A DNA stretch of 64,000 bases from Gimesia fumaroli (GTDB taxonomy: Bacteria > Planctomycetota > Planctomycetia > Planctomycetales > Planctomycetaceae): NCBI RefSeq assembly GCF_007754425.1, contig NZ_CP037452.1, positions 4,129,164 through 4,193,163 on the forward strand. Reading direction: 5' to 3'. The translations under genes were made by a program, and so were the position numbers. Under the pieces are notes generated by a model that made no database searches, had not been told where the DNA came from, and saw only the letters and a program-made list of their open reading frames with translations. Each line of letters opens with the position of its first letter. Position 1 is the first letter of the stretch. Of this stretch, positions 1-10,554 are shown piece after piece.

Positions 1-378
1 GATCTGATTGCGTTCCAGAGTCACCTGAGCATCTTTCAACTGCGCATTACTGGCTGCCAGCTGTGCGTTGGCTTTATCCAGGATGGCCTGATACTGATCC
101 CGCTGAATCTCAAATAGTAACTGACCTTTTTTGACGGTTGCCGATGGTTCAAAATTCACTTTCTCCAGAATCCCATCGACCCGCGCCCGAATATCTACAG
201 AGGCGACCGAAGCAAGGGTACCGGTAAAATCCTGATTGAAAACAATCGTTTTCTGAACAGGTTCCGCTACGGTTACAGACGGCGGCTTCATCTTTGGAGG
301 AGGAGGCGGCGAATTACAGCCAGAAATAATGATTACGGGACAAAGCAATATCAGATATTTTCGACATATCCATCTCAT
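1..378 (-). CDS. RND efflux periplasmic adaptor (HlyD/MFP family) lipoprotein, C-terminus cut by window edge
   Basis: Reading the - strand from an ATG at 378 gives 126 open codons running off the left edge. The first 21 residues form a lipoprotein signal with lipobox I-S-G-C (Cys21), followed by a proline-rich linker. The next part has the typical membrane-fusion-protein beginning: a barrel strand, then DIRARVDGILEKV and KKGQLLFEI, matching the biotinyl-lipoyl half motif of AcrA/HlyD-type adaptors, then a coiled-coil start rich in Ala and Gln (QAILDKANAQLAAS). Such adaptors bridge an inner-membrane RND pump and an outer-membrane channel; the pump gene would be expected beyond the left edge. 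Family assignment is secure; the substrate cannot be told. Confidence 0.88.
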   Translation of the reverse strand, partial: MRWICRKYLILLCPVIIISGCNSPPPPPKMKPPSVTVAEPVQKTIVFNQDFTGTLASVASVDIRARVDGILEKVNFEPSATVKKGQLLFEIQRDQYQAILDKANAQLAASNAQLKDAQVTLERNQI

Positions 379-546
379 AGATAATACGTTCACAGCTCTC
401 CCTTTAAGATATCAGCCTCATTCAAGACCAGCATGTCTTGAAGAATCAGTGAAACAGGATTACTTCCAATTCACTTTCGTTTGTTTAAGTGGCATACTAC
501 AAATAAAAACCCATGAATTGCAATTCCCATTTAATGGAAAAAGAAA

Positions 547-1308
547 TTGGATCGAAAGATGCATGAATCTTCACTACTGCCTGCCGCTTGGAATGTTCCG
601 ACAGAATTCATCGATCGACTAGGTAAACAGGTCGGTCGGCAACGCACGATGGTTTCGGAGGGACATCTACTCATTATTCTGCACGCACCTCCACAACCGG
701 AAGACATGTATCGCAAGGGCCGTCTTTTCTGGCGCGAAGCTGATGCGAACTGGCATTCTTCAGAATTTAAAGGAGGACCGGATGCACTGAATCGACATTT
801 GGATGAATATCAACAACTCCTGGAAGACTATGACGAAAAAGTAGACCAGGCAACCAGCTCACTCGATTATCTGGAAGTGCTGAATCATCTTGGCCCCGTT
901 TATCGAGCGTTATGCCATATGACACAAGCATTGCAAGTGGCACGCGAAGCGATCCCGAAAGATAAACTTCTCATTGACTATCGAGATAACGCATACCGCC
1001 TGGAAAGGACAGCCGAGCTCTTAATTCAGGATGCAAAGAATGCTCTGGACTACGTGATCGCAAAACAGGCTGAAGAACAGGCAAAAGTGTCCGCCCGAAT
1101 TGAGCTCTCGTCACATCGCTTAAATCTACTGATCGCCTACTTTTTTCCCATCGCCACATTGAGCACCATTTTTGGCTCGAACTTTAGCCATGGATACGAA
1201 AAGTATCAGACTCCCTACCCCTTCTGGATCATGGTCGGTACCGGGCTCGCATTAGGTTTCGTAATCCATCTGTTCTTGAAACGAGCGTCTCAAACCCCAA
1301 GGAAATAA
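547..1308 (+). CDS. CorA-like divalent cation transporter family protein with GSN instead of GMN
   Basis: This 253-residue protein ends in the CorA architecture: a long helical region (residues about 85-190), then two membrane segments close to the C-terminus, the first containing LLIAYFFPIATLSTIFG and the second PFWIMVGTGLALGFVIHLFL. The loop after the first segment carries FGSNF where CorA channels have the YGMN signature, so the central Met is replaced by Ser. The GMN motif is known to be critical for Mg2+ selection in CorA; ZntB-like relatives tolerate GxN variants. The protein is shorter than typical CorA (about 315 residues), mainly in the N-terminal domain. The start is TTG 547, preceded by GGAAAAAG at 536-543; ATG 559 is an in-frame alternative. 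Function as a Mg2+ channel is uncertain. Confidence 0.82.
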   Translation: MDRKMHESSLLPAAWNVPTEFIDRLGKQVGRQRTMVSEGHLLIILHAPPQPEDMYRKGRLFWREADANWHSSEFKGGPDALNRHLDEYQQLLEDYDEKVDQATSSLDYLEVLNHLGPVYRALCHMTQALQVAREAIPKDKLLIDYRDNAYRLERTAELLIQDAKNALDYVIAKQAEEQAKVSARIELSSHRLNLLIAYFFPIATLSTIFGSNFSHGYEKYQTPYPFWIMVGTGLALGFVIHLFLKRASQTPRK

Positions 1309-1314
1309 TCAGCT

Positions 1315-2481
1315 TTATTGAAAATTGCTGCTGAACCAGCCAGTTTTAAATCCACAAAGCGTCTTCAGCATTTGCTCACGCAGTATGGGAGTCTGGCTCA
1401 TCACTGGTAAGAATAGATCGCGGCCCCAACCTTTCACAACTCCCTCAGACTGAAAAAAAGGTGTTAACCAGCCAGTGATTTGTTGATAAAAACGGATTTT
1501 TTTCTTCCGCAATTTCTCATAATGATTACAGGCAGACTGAAAGTCGACGGCCTGCTTTAAGCATTCAGAGAACACCCACACATCTTCCAGTGCCAGATTG
1601 GCTCCCTGCCCCAAATGCGGACTCGTCGGATGAGCGGCATCTCCCAAAAAGAGAATGCGATCTGACCACCAGGTCTGCATGGACATGGTGCGATAAGTTG
1701 TAAATGTCAAATTCTCAAACGAATCGATGTCGGTCACGATTTCCTCAGACTCTGGGCAGAGTTGTAAGACTTCTTTTTTCCAGACATCAAGCCCCTGTTG
1801 TTGAAATTTCTTAAACTGAGCTGCGGTCAAGCCCCAAAAAAAACTACACTCACCATTACCAATCGGTAAAAGTCCCGCGAGTTTTTGAGTCCCTTCAACG
1901 ACCTGAAACAACCGGTCTTGGACAGCGGTGCAGGCACCAGTCGTCCAGAGAGCTCCATATTTGTATTCCGCTCCGTGATGTTTGATCCCCGAAACTTTTC
2001 GTAACCGAGAACGCGCGCCATCGGTTGCAAGAATAAAATCAAAGACCTCTGCAGAATCTTTTGACTCCAGTTCCAGCGAAACTCCAGACTGCGATACCTG
2101 ATATCCGGTAATGCATGCATTTTCCTGAATCAGGGCTCCAGCTTGCCGTGCTAAAGAGAATAAGCTACTAAATAACAAACCACGATGGACTCCCAGTCCA
2201 TACAGATCGCTGCCTAATCGTTGATATTCCAGTTGAATCAGTCGTTTTCCGGTGTGTTTACGGGCTTCAATCCAGTTCAGGCGGGCTGATTTCTGGTGAA
2301 TTTCTTCATATATGCCAAGTGACTTTAAGACCGCTTGTCCAATGGGTTGAATGAGAATCCCCGCTCCCACAGGTCCACATTGTGCCGACTGCTCATAAAT
2401 TGTCACGGCATGCCCTTGACTGGCGAGCAGATACCCTACGGCTGCGCCCGCGATTCCACATCCCGCAATCGCAATTTTCAT
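1315..2481 (-). CDS. FAD-dependent aromatic-ring-hydroxylase-like monooxygenase
   Basis: The protein opens with a Rossmann FAD-binding motif (GCGIAGAAVGYLL, then acidic residue E30 in the IYEQS strand end) and carries the second FAD signature GDAAHPTSPHLGQGANLALED near residue 290, diagnostic of the PHBH/salicylate-hydroxylase/UbiH flavoprotein family. A DG motif (ATDGARSRLR) lies near residue 155. Such enzymes hydroxylate aromatic or quinone-like substrates with NAD(P)H and O2. ATG 2481 is preferred over TTG 2493 because it places the Rossmann strand (MKIAIAG) at the N-terminus. Length about 388 residues is normal. It faces the CorA-like gene (convergent, 6 bp apart), and no pathway neighbours indicate the substrate. 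Confidence 0.88.
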   Translation of the reverse strand: MKIAIAGCGIAGAAVGYLLASQGHAVTIYEQSAQCGPVGAGILIQPIGQAVLKSLGIYEEIHQKSARLNWIEARKHTGKRLIQLEYQRLGSDLYGLGVHRGLLFSSLFSLARQAGALIQENACITGYQVSQSGVSLELESKDSAEVFDFILATDGARSRLRKVSGIKHHGAEYKYGALWTTGACTAVQDRLFQVVEGTQKLAGLLPIGNGECSFFWGLTAAQFKKFQQQGLDVWKKEVLQLCPESEEIVTDIDSFENLTFTTYRTMSMQTWWSDRILFLGDAAHPTSPHLGQGANLALEDVWVFSECLKQAVDFQSACNHYEKLRKKKIRFYQQITGWLTPFFQSEGVVKGWGRDLFLPVMSQTPILREQMLKTLCGFKTGWFSSNFQ

Positions 2482-2692
2482 CAACAGTTCCAATTAGAGT
2501 TGGCTGACAACAAGTCTCAAGTTCAAATCGAAGGTCTTTCTACATAGCGAATGAGGAGCCCATTGAGAAGTCCGAATCCCATTTCTTAATAAGACTTTCT
2601 TTTCTGACAATGATTGCCTATCTTAATTCTTACGATGCTGATCTGCGAAATCCTGTGCTCAGAGGCAACCTTACCTACCTGGAGTTTCAACC

Positions 2693-4195
2693 ATGAGAAT
2701 TGCGACGGGCGGCGTGCTACACGAAACAAGTACCTATTCTTCTCTTCCCACAGCCCTTGACGACTTTATCAATGACCGGGGCTTATATCGTGGGCAGGAA
2801 ATCATGGAAACATTTCCGGAAGCCAACGTCTGTATTGGCGGGTTTATCGATGGTGCTAAAAAACATGGCTTTGAATTAATTCCTCTACTCTGGACGTTTG
2901 CATTTCCAAGCGGATTGATCGAGCGAAAAACCTATGACGACTTGCTGGAGGAATTCCTGCAACGCCTTAAACAGGCTGAAGACGAAGGTGGACCTGTTGA
3001 TGGTGTGTTACTGGATCTTCACGGTGCCATGGTCATTGATGGTATTGAAGATGGAGACGGGCATTTCATTTCCAAAGTTCGCGAGTATTTAGGTGACGAC
3101 CGTCCCATACTGGTCACGCCGGACATGCATGGCAATCATTCGCCACTGCGCGTCGAACAGGCGACTGCGATTTTAGGCTATGACACTTATCCACATATCG
3201 ACATGAATGAACGAGGACAAGAAGCAGCCGACCTGATCGTGCGTGTTATCAATGGTGAGGTCAAGCCGGTGATGTCCTTGTATCAAATTCCTCTCTTCTG
3301 GAGCACCGCCTGTCAGGTGACCGCGCATCAGCCGATGAAAGAGGTCATGGATTACGCACATGAAATTGAAACTCGTCCCGGCATACTGGGTGTGACCGTC
3401 TCTACCGGTTTTCCCTGGGCCGACGTGCCTGATGTAGGTCCTTCCCTGATTGTTGTCGCCGACAATGACCAAGAGTTGGCAGACAAAACAGCTGAAGAAT
3501 TCGGCACCTGGATCTGGGAACGGCGACGACGCTGGTATAAGCTTCCGTTTTCTGTCAAAGATGCGATAAAACAGGGACAGGAGATCGGCAAGTATCCCAT
3601 CATTCTCGCCGATCATGCTGACAATACCGGGGGTGGTACTGCCGGTGATTCAACAGAAATCCTACAGACATTTCTCGATCAGAACTTAGACAAGGCACTC
3701 ATCTTGTATATCGTCGACACGGAAGTGGTGACCTTGGCACAAAAAGCGGGTGTTGGTGGAATCATTGAAACGGAAGTCGGTGGCAAGTCTGATCCGATTC
3801 AAGGTCCACCAGTCAAAATGAAAGCAGAAGTCAAAGCGCTCTCAGAAGGAAAATTCAAATACGATGGTCCGATGTACGCTGGCCTGACAGGAAACATGGG
3901 TCCTTCAGCCTGGATTCAACAGGACGGCGTTTCCGTGGTTGTGGTCACTGCGCGCGAACAACCCTTTGGACCAGCCTTCTCGAAAACAATGGGCATTGAT
4001 TGCGAATCTATGAACTACATCTCAGTCAAATCGTCGGCCCATTTCCGAGCCAGCTTTGAGCCGTTTGCCGGATCCATCTTTAATGTGGAAGCCCGCGCGA
4101 TCCATACACATGATTTCGCCAAGCTCAATCATCAGCGCCGAAAACGGGACTTTTACCCGGTCGAAATCCCCTACGACAGCGCACCAGAGATTTAG
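2693..4195 (+). CDS. M81 family metallopeptidase (MlrC-like)
   Basis: This 500-residue protein matches the MlrC/DUF1485 family from end to end. It starts with MRIATGGVLHETSTY, the typical N-terminal motif, has DLHGAM at residues 108-113, the likely metal-ligand motif DMHGNHS at 144-150, DTYPHIDM near 164-171 and a second-domain motif HADNTGGGTAGDST near 306. MlrC of sphingomonads cleaves linearised microcystin, but the family is broad and mostly uncharacterised; most members occur outside mlr clusters, as here, where no mlrA or mlrB is seen. A GGAG ribosome site at 2681-2684 supports ATG 2693. No signal peptide is visible, so a cytoplasmic enzyme is likely. The natural substrate is unknown. 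Confidence 0.9.
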   Translation: MRIATGGVLHETSTYSSLPTALDDFINDRGLYRGQEIMETFPEANVCIGGFIDGAKKHGFELIPLLWTFAFPSGLIERKTYDDLLEEFLQRLKQAEDEGGPVDGVLLDLHGAMVIDGIEDGDGHFISKVREYLGDDRPILVTPDMHGNHSPLRVEQATAILGYDTYPHIDMNERGQEAADLIVRVINGEVKPVMSLYQIPLFWSTACQVTAHQPMKEVMDYAHEIETRPGILGVTVSTGFPWADVPDVGPSLIVVADNDQELADKTAEEFGTWIWERRRRWYKLPFSVKDAIKQGQEIGKYPIILADHADNTGGGTAGDSTEILQTFLDQNLDKALILYIVDTEVVTLAQKAGVGGIIETEVGGKSDPIQGPPVKMKAEVKALSEGKFKYDGPMYAGLTGNMGPSAWIQQDGVSVVVVTAREQPFGPAFSKTMGIDCESMNYISVKSSAHFRASFEPFAGSIFNVEARAIHTHDFAKLNHQRRKRDFYPVEIPYDSAPEI

Positions 4196-4214
4196 ATAAA
4201 TGTGATAGTCGGAA

Positions 4215-4556
4215 TTAACCTTTGACCTGAAAACCCATCTTCTTTAATGCTTCGCGCACTCGGTCTAACTGCTCTCCCTGAATTTCCAGTTCCTCGCCCT
4301 GCAGGGAGCCACCGGCGCCGCATTGGGATTTGAGTTGTTTCAAGAGTTCAGGCAGGTCGTTTCCTTCAAGTGGCAAACCACGGATCACGGTGACCCGTTT
4401 TCCCTTTTTGCGTTTTTCAATGGAGAGACGGGCGGTCTGTTGTTCTGGCGGTATCCGAAACGGAGGTTCCGGCGGACAGATGCATTCTTCTTCCAGTTGA
4501 TCACATTTTTCGCAACGTGGATGACGATCAAAGGGTGTCCCTTCAAATAATCGCAT
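4215..4556 (-). CDS. SUI1/eIF1-family translation factor-like protein
   Basis: The C-terminal 75 residues form a SUI1 domain: basic strand RKKGKRVTVIRGLPL, then LPELLKQLKSQCGAGGSL and a final helix ending KKMGFQVKG, as in bacterial YciH and eukaryotic eIF1. The N-terminal third carries CEKC followed by CIC, which could form a small metal site. In the known family the protein binds the small ribosomal subunit near the P site and tunes start-codon fidelity. The gene starts 12 bp after the end of the ABC-F gene on the same strand, so the two are probably one transcript, linking two ribosome-associated proteins. Confidence 0.9.
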   Translation of the reverse strand: MRLFEGTPFDRHPRCEKCDQLEEECICPPEPPFRIPPEQQTARLSIEKRKKGKRVTVIRGLPLEGNDLPELLKQLKSQCGAGGSLQGEELEIQGEQLDRVREALKKMGFQVKG

Positions 4557-4568
4557 GACGATTCCTTC

Positions 4569-6362
<1,794 letters not shown>

Positions 6363-6390
6363 ACGACAGGACTTCCGATCACACTCATAT

Positions 6391-6416
6391 AAAAAAACCC
6401 GACCATGAAAGTCGGG
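6391..6416 (-). terminator. Rho-independent terminator after the GlsB-like gene
   Basis: On the - strand CCCGAC (6416-6411) and GTCGGG (6403-6398) form a 6-bp GC-rich stem with a 7-nt loop, followed directly by seven T residues (6397-6391). It lies between the end of the GlsB-like gene (6526) and the start of the ABC-F gene (6362), so it ends the former transcript and implies a separate promoter for the ABC-F/SUI1 pair. Confidence 0.8.
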
Positions 6417-6525
6417 AATGATTCGAACAGTGCCATAGTATGTTAAACAGAGCGGAAATCTGCAATGCCGGTCAGGTCTGTCCCAGATCCAATCTGGCGT
6501 TTCTTAAAACAGAAATCGCTGGAAG

Positions 6526-6804
6526 TCAGGAGCGAGAGCGGCCTGACAGTAATCCCAGGACCGCGACAAAAACAGACGCACCAATAATGGACCAGACAAT
6601 CGGATAATCTCTACCGCCGAAGGAAACAGCAAAAATCTCGGGTAATCCCAGCATCTGAGCAATCTTGCCTCCCAGGAGAGCTCCGATAAAGCCCAAGGCA
6701 ATTGAAACCAGACAGCCACCCCGCGCATTTCCAGCCAGCGCCCGTCCGATGCTTCCGCAAAGCCCGGCAACGATCAACAATATAATAAATTCTGGTAACG
6801 TCAT
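6526..6804 (-). CDS. GlsB/YeaQ/YmgE-family small membrane protein
   Basis: 92 residues with three predicted membrane helices: residues 5-22 (EFIILLIVAGLCGSIGRAL), 30-52 (CLVSIALGFIGALLGGKIAQML) and 68-86 (PIVWSIIGASVFVAVLGLL). The glycine-rich pattern and GFIGALLGG motif are those of the transglycosylase-associated protein family, small inner-membrane proteins induced by stress in enterobacteria. Biochemical function is unknown in any organism. It is a single-gene unit: a terminator follows and the next gene upstream is divergent. Confidence 0.85.
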   Translation of the reverse strand: MTLPEFIILLIVAGLCGSIGRALAGNARGGCLVSIALGFIGALLGGKIAQMLGLPEIFAVSFGGRDYPIVWSIIGASVFVAVLGLLSGRSRS

Positions 6805-7118
6805 GAATTGCCTCGTGGTTGACTGTATCGTCTCAGACAGGACCTGAAATGAGATGATTTGAGAATGATTCTTCGAAAACGTCCCTGATCAATCTACACA
6901 TGAATACTGTAGGTCAGAAACGAGAGTCTGTCCAGCCGTAGTTTCTACTTGTCTAAGTGGTATTCGCAGGCATCCGTAAAACATTTTCATATTTCCGTTT
7001 GTTTATTGGAAATACTCGCCTCTGATCTGGAATTTTGTTAGCATTAGTTAAGAGTTCTTTGATGATACCTGCTTGATTTTTACCATAGTGTCTATTGCAT
7101 TGCTAAAGAGGTTACACC
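6805..7118. other. Intergenic region between divergent genes
   Basis: 314 bp between the - strand GlsB-like gene and the + strand sialidase-like gene. It must contain both promoters, but I see no convincing -35/-10 pair or inverted repeat. Only the ribosome site AAAGAGG at 7105-7111, 7 bp before GTG 7119, stands out. Confidence 0.5.
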
Positions 7119-8294
7119 GTGCGCTCACTTGCTCTGATTTTCTTCTCACTGATCACAATCACCCTATTCTCCGGGTCTGCGAATTCCTGTTTTGCTGAAG
7201 ACAACGACCCTGCTCTCGTCGCTCCTCCCGTGAACACGGCCCCTGGTAAAGAATATGCCGACGATACTCGTATGTTCCAAGGCATTCCCGGACTGGAACG
7301 TTCAGCCAATGGGCGTCTCTGGGCACTCTGGTATGCGGGTGGTACGGGTGAAGGGGAATTGAACTACGTGACACTGGTCACCAGCGGCGATGATGGAAAG
7401 ACTTGGTCTGGTCCCAAGCTCGTCATCGATCCTCCTGGTCCGGTGAGAGCATATGATCCGGCGATCTGGCACGACCCCAGCGGACGAATGTGGGTCTTCT
7501 GGGCCCAGTCTTATCGCTGGTGGGATGGCCGCAGTGGTGTCTGGGCGATTACCACTGATGAATCAGACAAAGAAAACCCCAAGTGGACTGAACCCAGGCG
7601 GTTGTGTAATGGTATTATGATGAATAAACCAACGGTACTTTCAAATGGAGACTGGCTACTTCCAGTGGCAATCTGGAAACAGAAAGCCAAAGATTCGATT
7701 GAGCACCGTTTCGACTTACCGGAAGAACGAGGCGGAAATATTTTCATCTCAAAAGACAATGGCAAGTCGTTTCAACTACTGGGACAGACCGACGTCCCTC
7801 ACCGCACCTTTGACGAGCACATGGTCGTGGAACGAAAAGATAAGAGCCTGTGGACCCTCGTCAGGACCAGTTATGGCATCGGAGAATCCATTTCCACCGA
7901 TGGCGGGAAAACCTGGTCAGTCGGTAAAGAGTCTGCCATCCCTCACATCAATGCCCGGTTCTTTATTCGCAGATTGAACTCAGGAAATCTACTACTGGTA
8001 CGGCATAATCCCAAAAACAAAAAAACACGCCGGGATCTGACTGCATATATTTCGACCGATGATGGAAAGACCTGGCAAGGTGGCCTGCTTCTGGATGAGC
8101 GTCCCGGCGTCTCCTACCCCGATGGCGTACAGAGTGACGACGGCACCATTTATATCATTTACGATTACTCACGAACCGGTGACAAAAAAATCCTGATGGC
8201 GACCTTCACAGAAGCAGACGTTCTCGCCGGAAAACCAGTTTCCGGAAAAATGCGGCAGCGCGTACTGATCAACCAGGCTACCGGGAAGAAGTAA
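7119..8294 (+). CDS. Secreted sialidase-fold (BNR/Asp-box) glycosidase-like protein
   Basis: A 391-residue exported protein: signal peptide (residues 1-26, cleavage likely after CFA) followed by a six-bladed propeller with Asp-boxes SGDDGKTW (about 88-95), SKDNGKSF (about 208-215), STDGGKTW (about 257-264) and STDDGKTW (about 308-315). This is the architecture of GH33-like exo-sialidases. The residue that should supply the first catalytic Arg (the F/Y-R-I-P motif) appears as QGIPGL, so true sialidase activity is doubtful. Start GTG 7119 is chosen because AAAGAGG lies 7 bp upstream and the signal peptide begins there. It is the first gene of a likely operon with the DUF1080 and Gfo/Idh/MocA genes (gaps 85 and 33 bp), pointing to glycan degradation outside the cytoplasm. 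Confidence 0.85.
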   Translation: MRSLALIFFSLITITLFSGSANSCFAEDNDPALVAPPVNTAPGKEYADDTRMFQGIPGLERSANGRLWALWYAGGTGEGELNYVTLVTSGDDGKTWSGPKLVIDPPGPVRAYDPAIWHDPSGRMWVFWAQSYRWWDGRSGVWAITTDESDKENPKWTEPRRLCNGIMMNKPTVLSNGDWLLPVAIWKQKAKDSIEHRFDLPEERGGNIFISKDNGKSFQLLGQTDVPHRTFDEHMVVERKDKSLWTLVRTSYGIGESISTDGGKTWSVGKESAIPHINARFFIRRLNSGNLLLVRHNPKNKKTRRDLTAYISTDDGKTWQGGLLLDERPGVSYPDGVQSDDGTIYIIYDYSRTGDKKILMATFTEADVLAGKPVSGKMRQRVLINQATGKK

Positions 8295-8379
8295 AAATAT
8301 CATCATCAACACCATACATTCAGGTTCGGCATAAACGCGATCCTGCAGGAATAATGGAACATGGAACAAGGAAATTCAC

Positions 8380-9030
8380 ATGAGATCGTTTTTTGTCATC
8401 GCCGTTGTTATCAGCCTGATCATTAATGCTAACACGCTTTGTGCAGAGCAACCACAGGCAGGTTACACACCCTTATTCAATGGTCAGGACCTCACCGGTT
8501 GGACTCTCAAACGCGCCAATCGAAAAGGATATCATGTTAAAGATGGCAAGCTCATCTGTCCGGCGGATGGTGGCGGGTTTCTGTTCACAAAAAAGGAATT
8601 CGGTGACTTTAGTCTCCAGTTCGATTTCAAATTGACGAAAGCCGCAAATAATGGAATCGCCATTCGTTGTCCCCTGGTTGATCAGCGTCCGGCATATGAA
8701 GGAATTGAAATCCAGGTTCTGGATAACGTTGGCTACCCCAAGAAACTCAAGCCGACACAATATCACGGTTCTGTTTATGATGTGATTCCTGCGAAAAAAG
8801 GAGCACTCAAACCGGTAGGCGAGTGGAATCATGAAGAAATCATCTATCGCGGTTCAAAAATCACAGTGATCGTAAATGGTGTCACAATTTTAAACACTGA
8901 TTTATCAGACATTAAAGATACAAAAGTCCTTGACAAACATCCCGGTTTAAAAAACAAACGCGGCCATATCGGCCTGTTGGGACATGGCAGCCATGTGGAG
9001 TATAAAAACATTCAAATCAAAGAATTTTGA
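8380..9030 (+). CDS. Secreted DUF1080 (3-keto-disaccharide hydrolase-type) protein
   Basis: 216 residues with a signal peptide (1-22, cleavage after LCA) and one DUF1080 domain. The diagnostic N-terminal motif YTPLFNGQDLTGW, the central FSLQFDFKLTKAANNGIAIR and the YEGIEIQVLDN strand are all present. DUF1080 has a concanavalin/laminin-G-like jelly-roll fold; characterised members hydrolyse 3-keto-glucosides made by Gfo/Idh/MocA-type 3-dehydrogenases. AAGGAA just upstream supports ATG 8380. The next gene is such an oxidoreductase and is also exported, which fits a two-step oxidation and cleavage of a glycoside in the periplasm. The exact substrate is inference. Confidence 0.87.
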   Translation: MRSFFVIAVVISLIINANTLCAEQPQAGYTPLFNGQDLTGWTLKRANRKGYHVKDGKLICPADGGGFLFTKKEFGDFSLQFDFKLTKAANNGIAIRCPLVDQRPAYEGIEIQVLDNVGYPKKLKPTQYHGSVYDVIPAKKGALKPVGEWNHEEIIYRGSKITVIVNGVTILNTDLSDIKDTKVLDKHPGLKNKRGHIGLLGHGSHVEYKNIQIKEF

Positions 9031-9063
9031 AACATTGAATTCAGATTTCACACAGGAGCAGAC

Positions 9064-10542
9064 ATGAGTTCGAAAAAAGAGAGCCGACGCACTTTTCTCA
9101 AGCAATCAGCGGCTGCGACAGTAGCAACCAGCCAATTGGCAGCAATCGCTCCTGCATCAGCCTATCAGTCAAATGAACGCATCCGTATCGGTGTAATTGG
9201 TCCAGGCCGACGCGGATTCGGATCCCACGTGAAGACTCTGATGAAACTCCGCAAAGAACACGGCGTAAATCTCGACATCACCGCAATCAACGATGTCTAT
9301 TCCGTGCACCGGGATCGCGCGGTCGATTTTATCAAACAAGAAACGGGGCAGGCACCAAAGACCTATCAAGACTATCGTGATCTCCTGAACGATAAAGACA
9401 TTGATGTAGTCTGCATCGCCACTCCCGATCACTGGCACGCCAAACAGGTTCTGGACTCGCTTGCTGCAGGCAAACATGTCTATTGTGAAAAACCGATGAC
9501 CCATCATATCTCGGAAGCAATGGACGTCGTCGATGCCTGGAAAAAATCAGGTCTAGTTGTACAGGTCGGCGTCCAATCAACGAGTATGCCGATCTGGAAT
9601 GAAGTACGCGCGCTGGTCAACGAGGGAAAACTCGGGAAAATCGTCCAGTTTCAGGCAGAATCCTTTCGTAACTCACTGGGGGGAATGTCCCGCCATAATG
9701 TGATCACCAAAGAAATGACTCCCAAAACTGTCGACTGGAAGCGCTGGCTGGGTGTTGAAGAAGGACTCGCTCCTGACCTTCCTTTTGACCGGGCGACCTT
9801 CGGTCAATGGCGTTGCTACTGGCCCTTTGGTTATGGAATGTTTTCGGATCTGTTTGTCCATCGCGTGACAGCCATGCTCAAAGCCACCGGTTTAACGTAT
9901 CCAGGCCGTGTTGTCGGTGGAGGCGGCATCTTTCTTGAATATGATGACCGCGAAGTGACAGATGTGGCATCAATCATTGCCGACTTCCACGAAGGCGTAC
10001 AAGGACTCGTTTCCAGCACCATGATTTCTCAGGAAGTCCCCATTCGGCATCTGATTCGTGGACATCACGGCACGGTTCTATTTGATAAAAACGTCTTTGG
10101 GAAACGGCAAGCATACGAGTTTATTCCGGAACGTCCACAAGTCACTTTGGATAGCAAACTCAAACGGGAAGAAGTAGAATCGGAACGTGTCCCTGATCAG
10201 AATTTACTGCATTTCCAGAATTTCCTGGAAGCCGTCAAGTCTGGTGATCCATCTAAAGTCAATAACTCTCCCGAACTGGGGGCGGCTGCGATCATGGTGG
10301 TCAATCTGGGAGTGCTCAGCTATCGAAACGGCAAAGTCTTCCAGGTCAATCGCGACTCAAAGCAAGTCCACGACGGTGACCAGAGTTGGGCGGCAAACTG
10401 GGAAAAAATGTCCAAAGAGCGCAGTAAACCGCGACACGTGCCCGGTTGGACAGCCGGAGATAGAGGCAGCATCCTGACCCCTCCCAAGTACCAGAAACTG
10501 GCTGGCCCCTGGATTAATGGAAAAGCACCGGAAAATACCTAA
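9064..10542 (+). CDS. Tat-exported Gfo/Idh/MocA family oxidoreductase
   Basis: 492 residues. The N-terminus has a twin-arginine signal, SRRTFLKQSAAATVA, which indicates export in folded, cofactor-bound form. The Rossmann NAD(P) motif IGVIGPGRRGFGSH follows at about residues 42-55, and the family signature CEKPMTHH (about 142-149) contains the conserved Glu-Lys-Pro. The C-terminal half is the usual substrate domain. Length fits the long Bacteroidetes/Planctomycetes subfamily with bound cofactor. AGGAG 6 bp before ATG 9064 fixes the start. As third gene of the putative operon it would oxidise a sugar to its 3-keto form for the DUF1080 protein or act on the released sugar. Confidence 0.9.
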   Translation: MSSKKESRRTFLKQSAAATVATSQLAAIAPASAYQSNERIRIGVIGPGRRGFGSHVKTLMKLRKEHGVNLDITAINDVYSVHRDRAVDFIKQETGQAPKTYQDYRDLLNDKDIDVVCIATPDHWHAKQVLDSLAAGKHVYCEKPMTHHISEAMDVVDAWKKSGLVVQVGVQSTSMPIWNEVRALVNEGKLGKIVQFQAESFRNSLGGMSRHNVITKEMTPKTVDWKRWLGVEEGLAPDLPFDRATFGQWRCYWPFGYGMFSDLFVHRVTAMLKATGLTYPGRVVGGGGIFLEYDDREVTDVASIIADFHEGVQGLVSSTMISQEVPIRHLIRGHHGTVLFDKNVFGKRQAYEFIPERPQVTLDSKLKREEVESERVPDQNLLHFQNFLEAVKSGDPSKVNNSPELGAAAIMVVNLGVLSYRNGKVFQVNRDSKQVHDGDQSWAANWEKMSKERSKPRHVPGWTAGDRGSILTPPKYQKLAGPWINGKAPENT

Positions 10543-10554
10543 GTCGATTCCAGT

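Noticed and set aside
2693-4195. A microcystin-degradation (mlr) locus
   Set aside because: Only an MlrC-family protein is present, with no mlrA, mlrB or mlrD; the family is widespread outside such loci.
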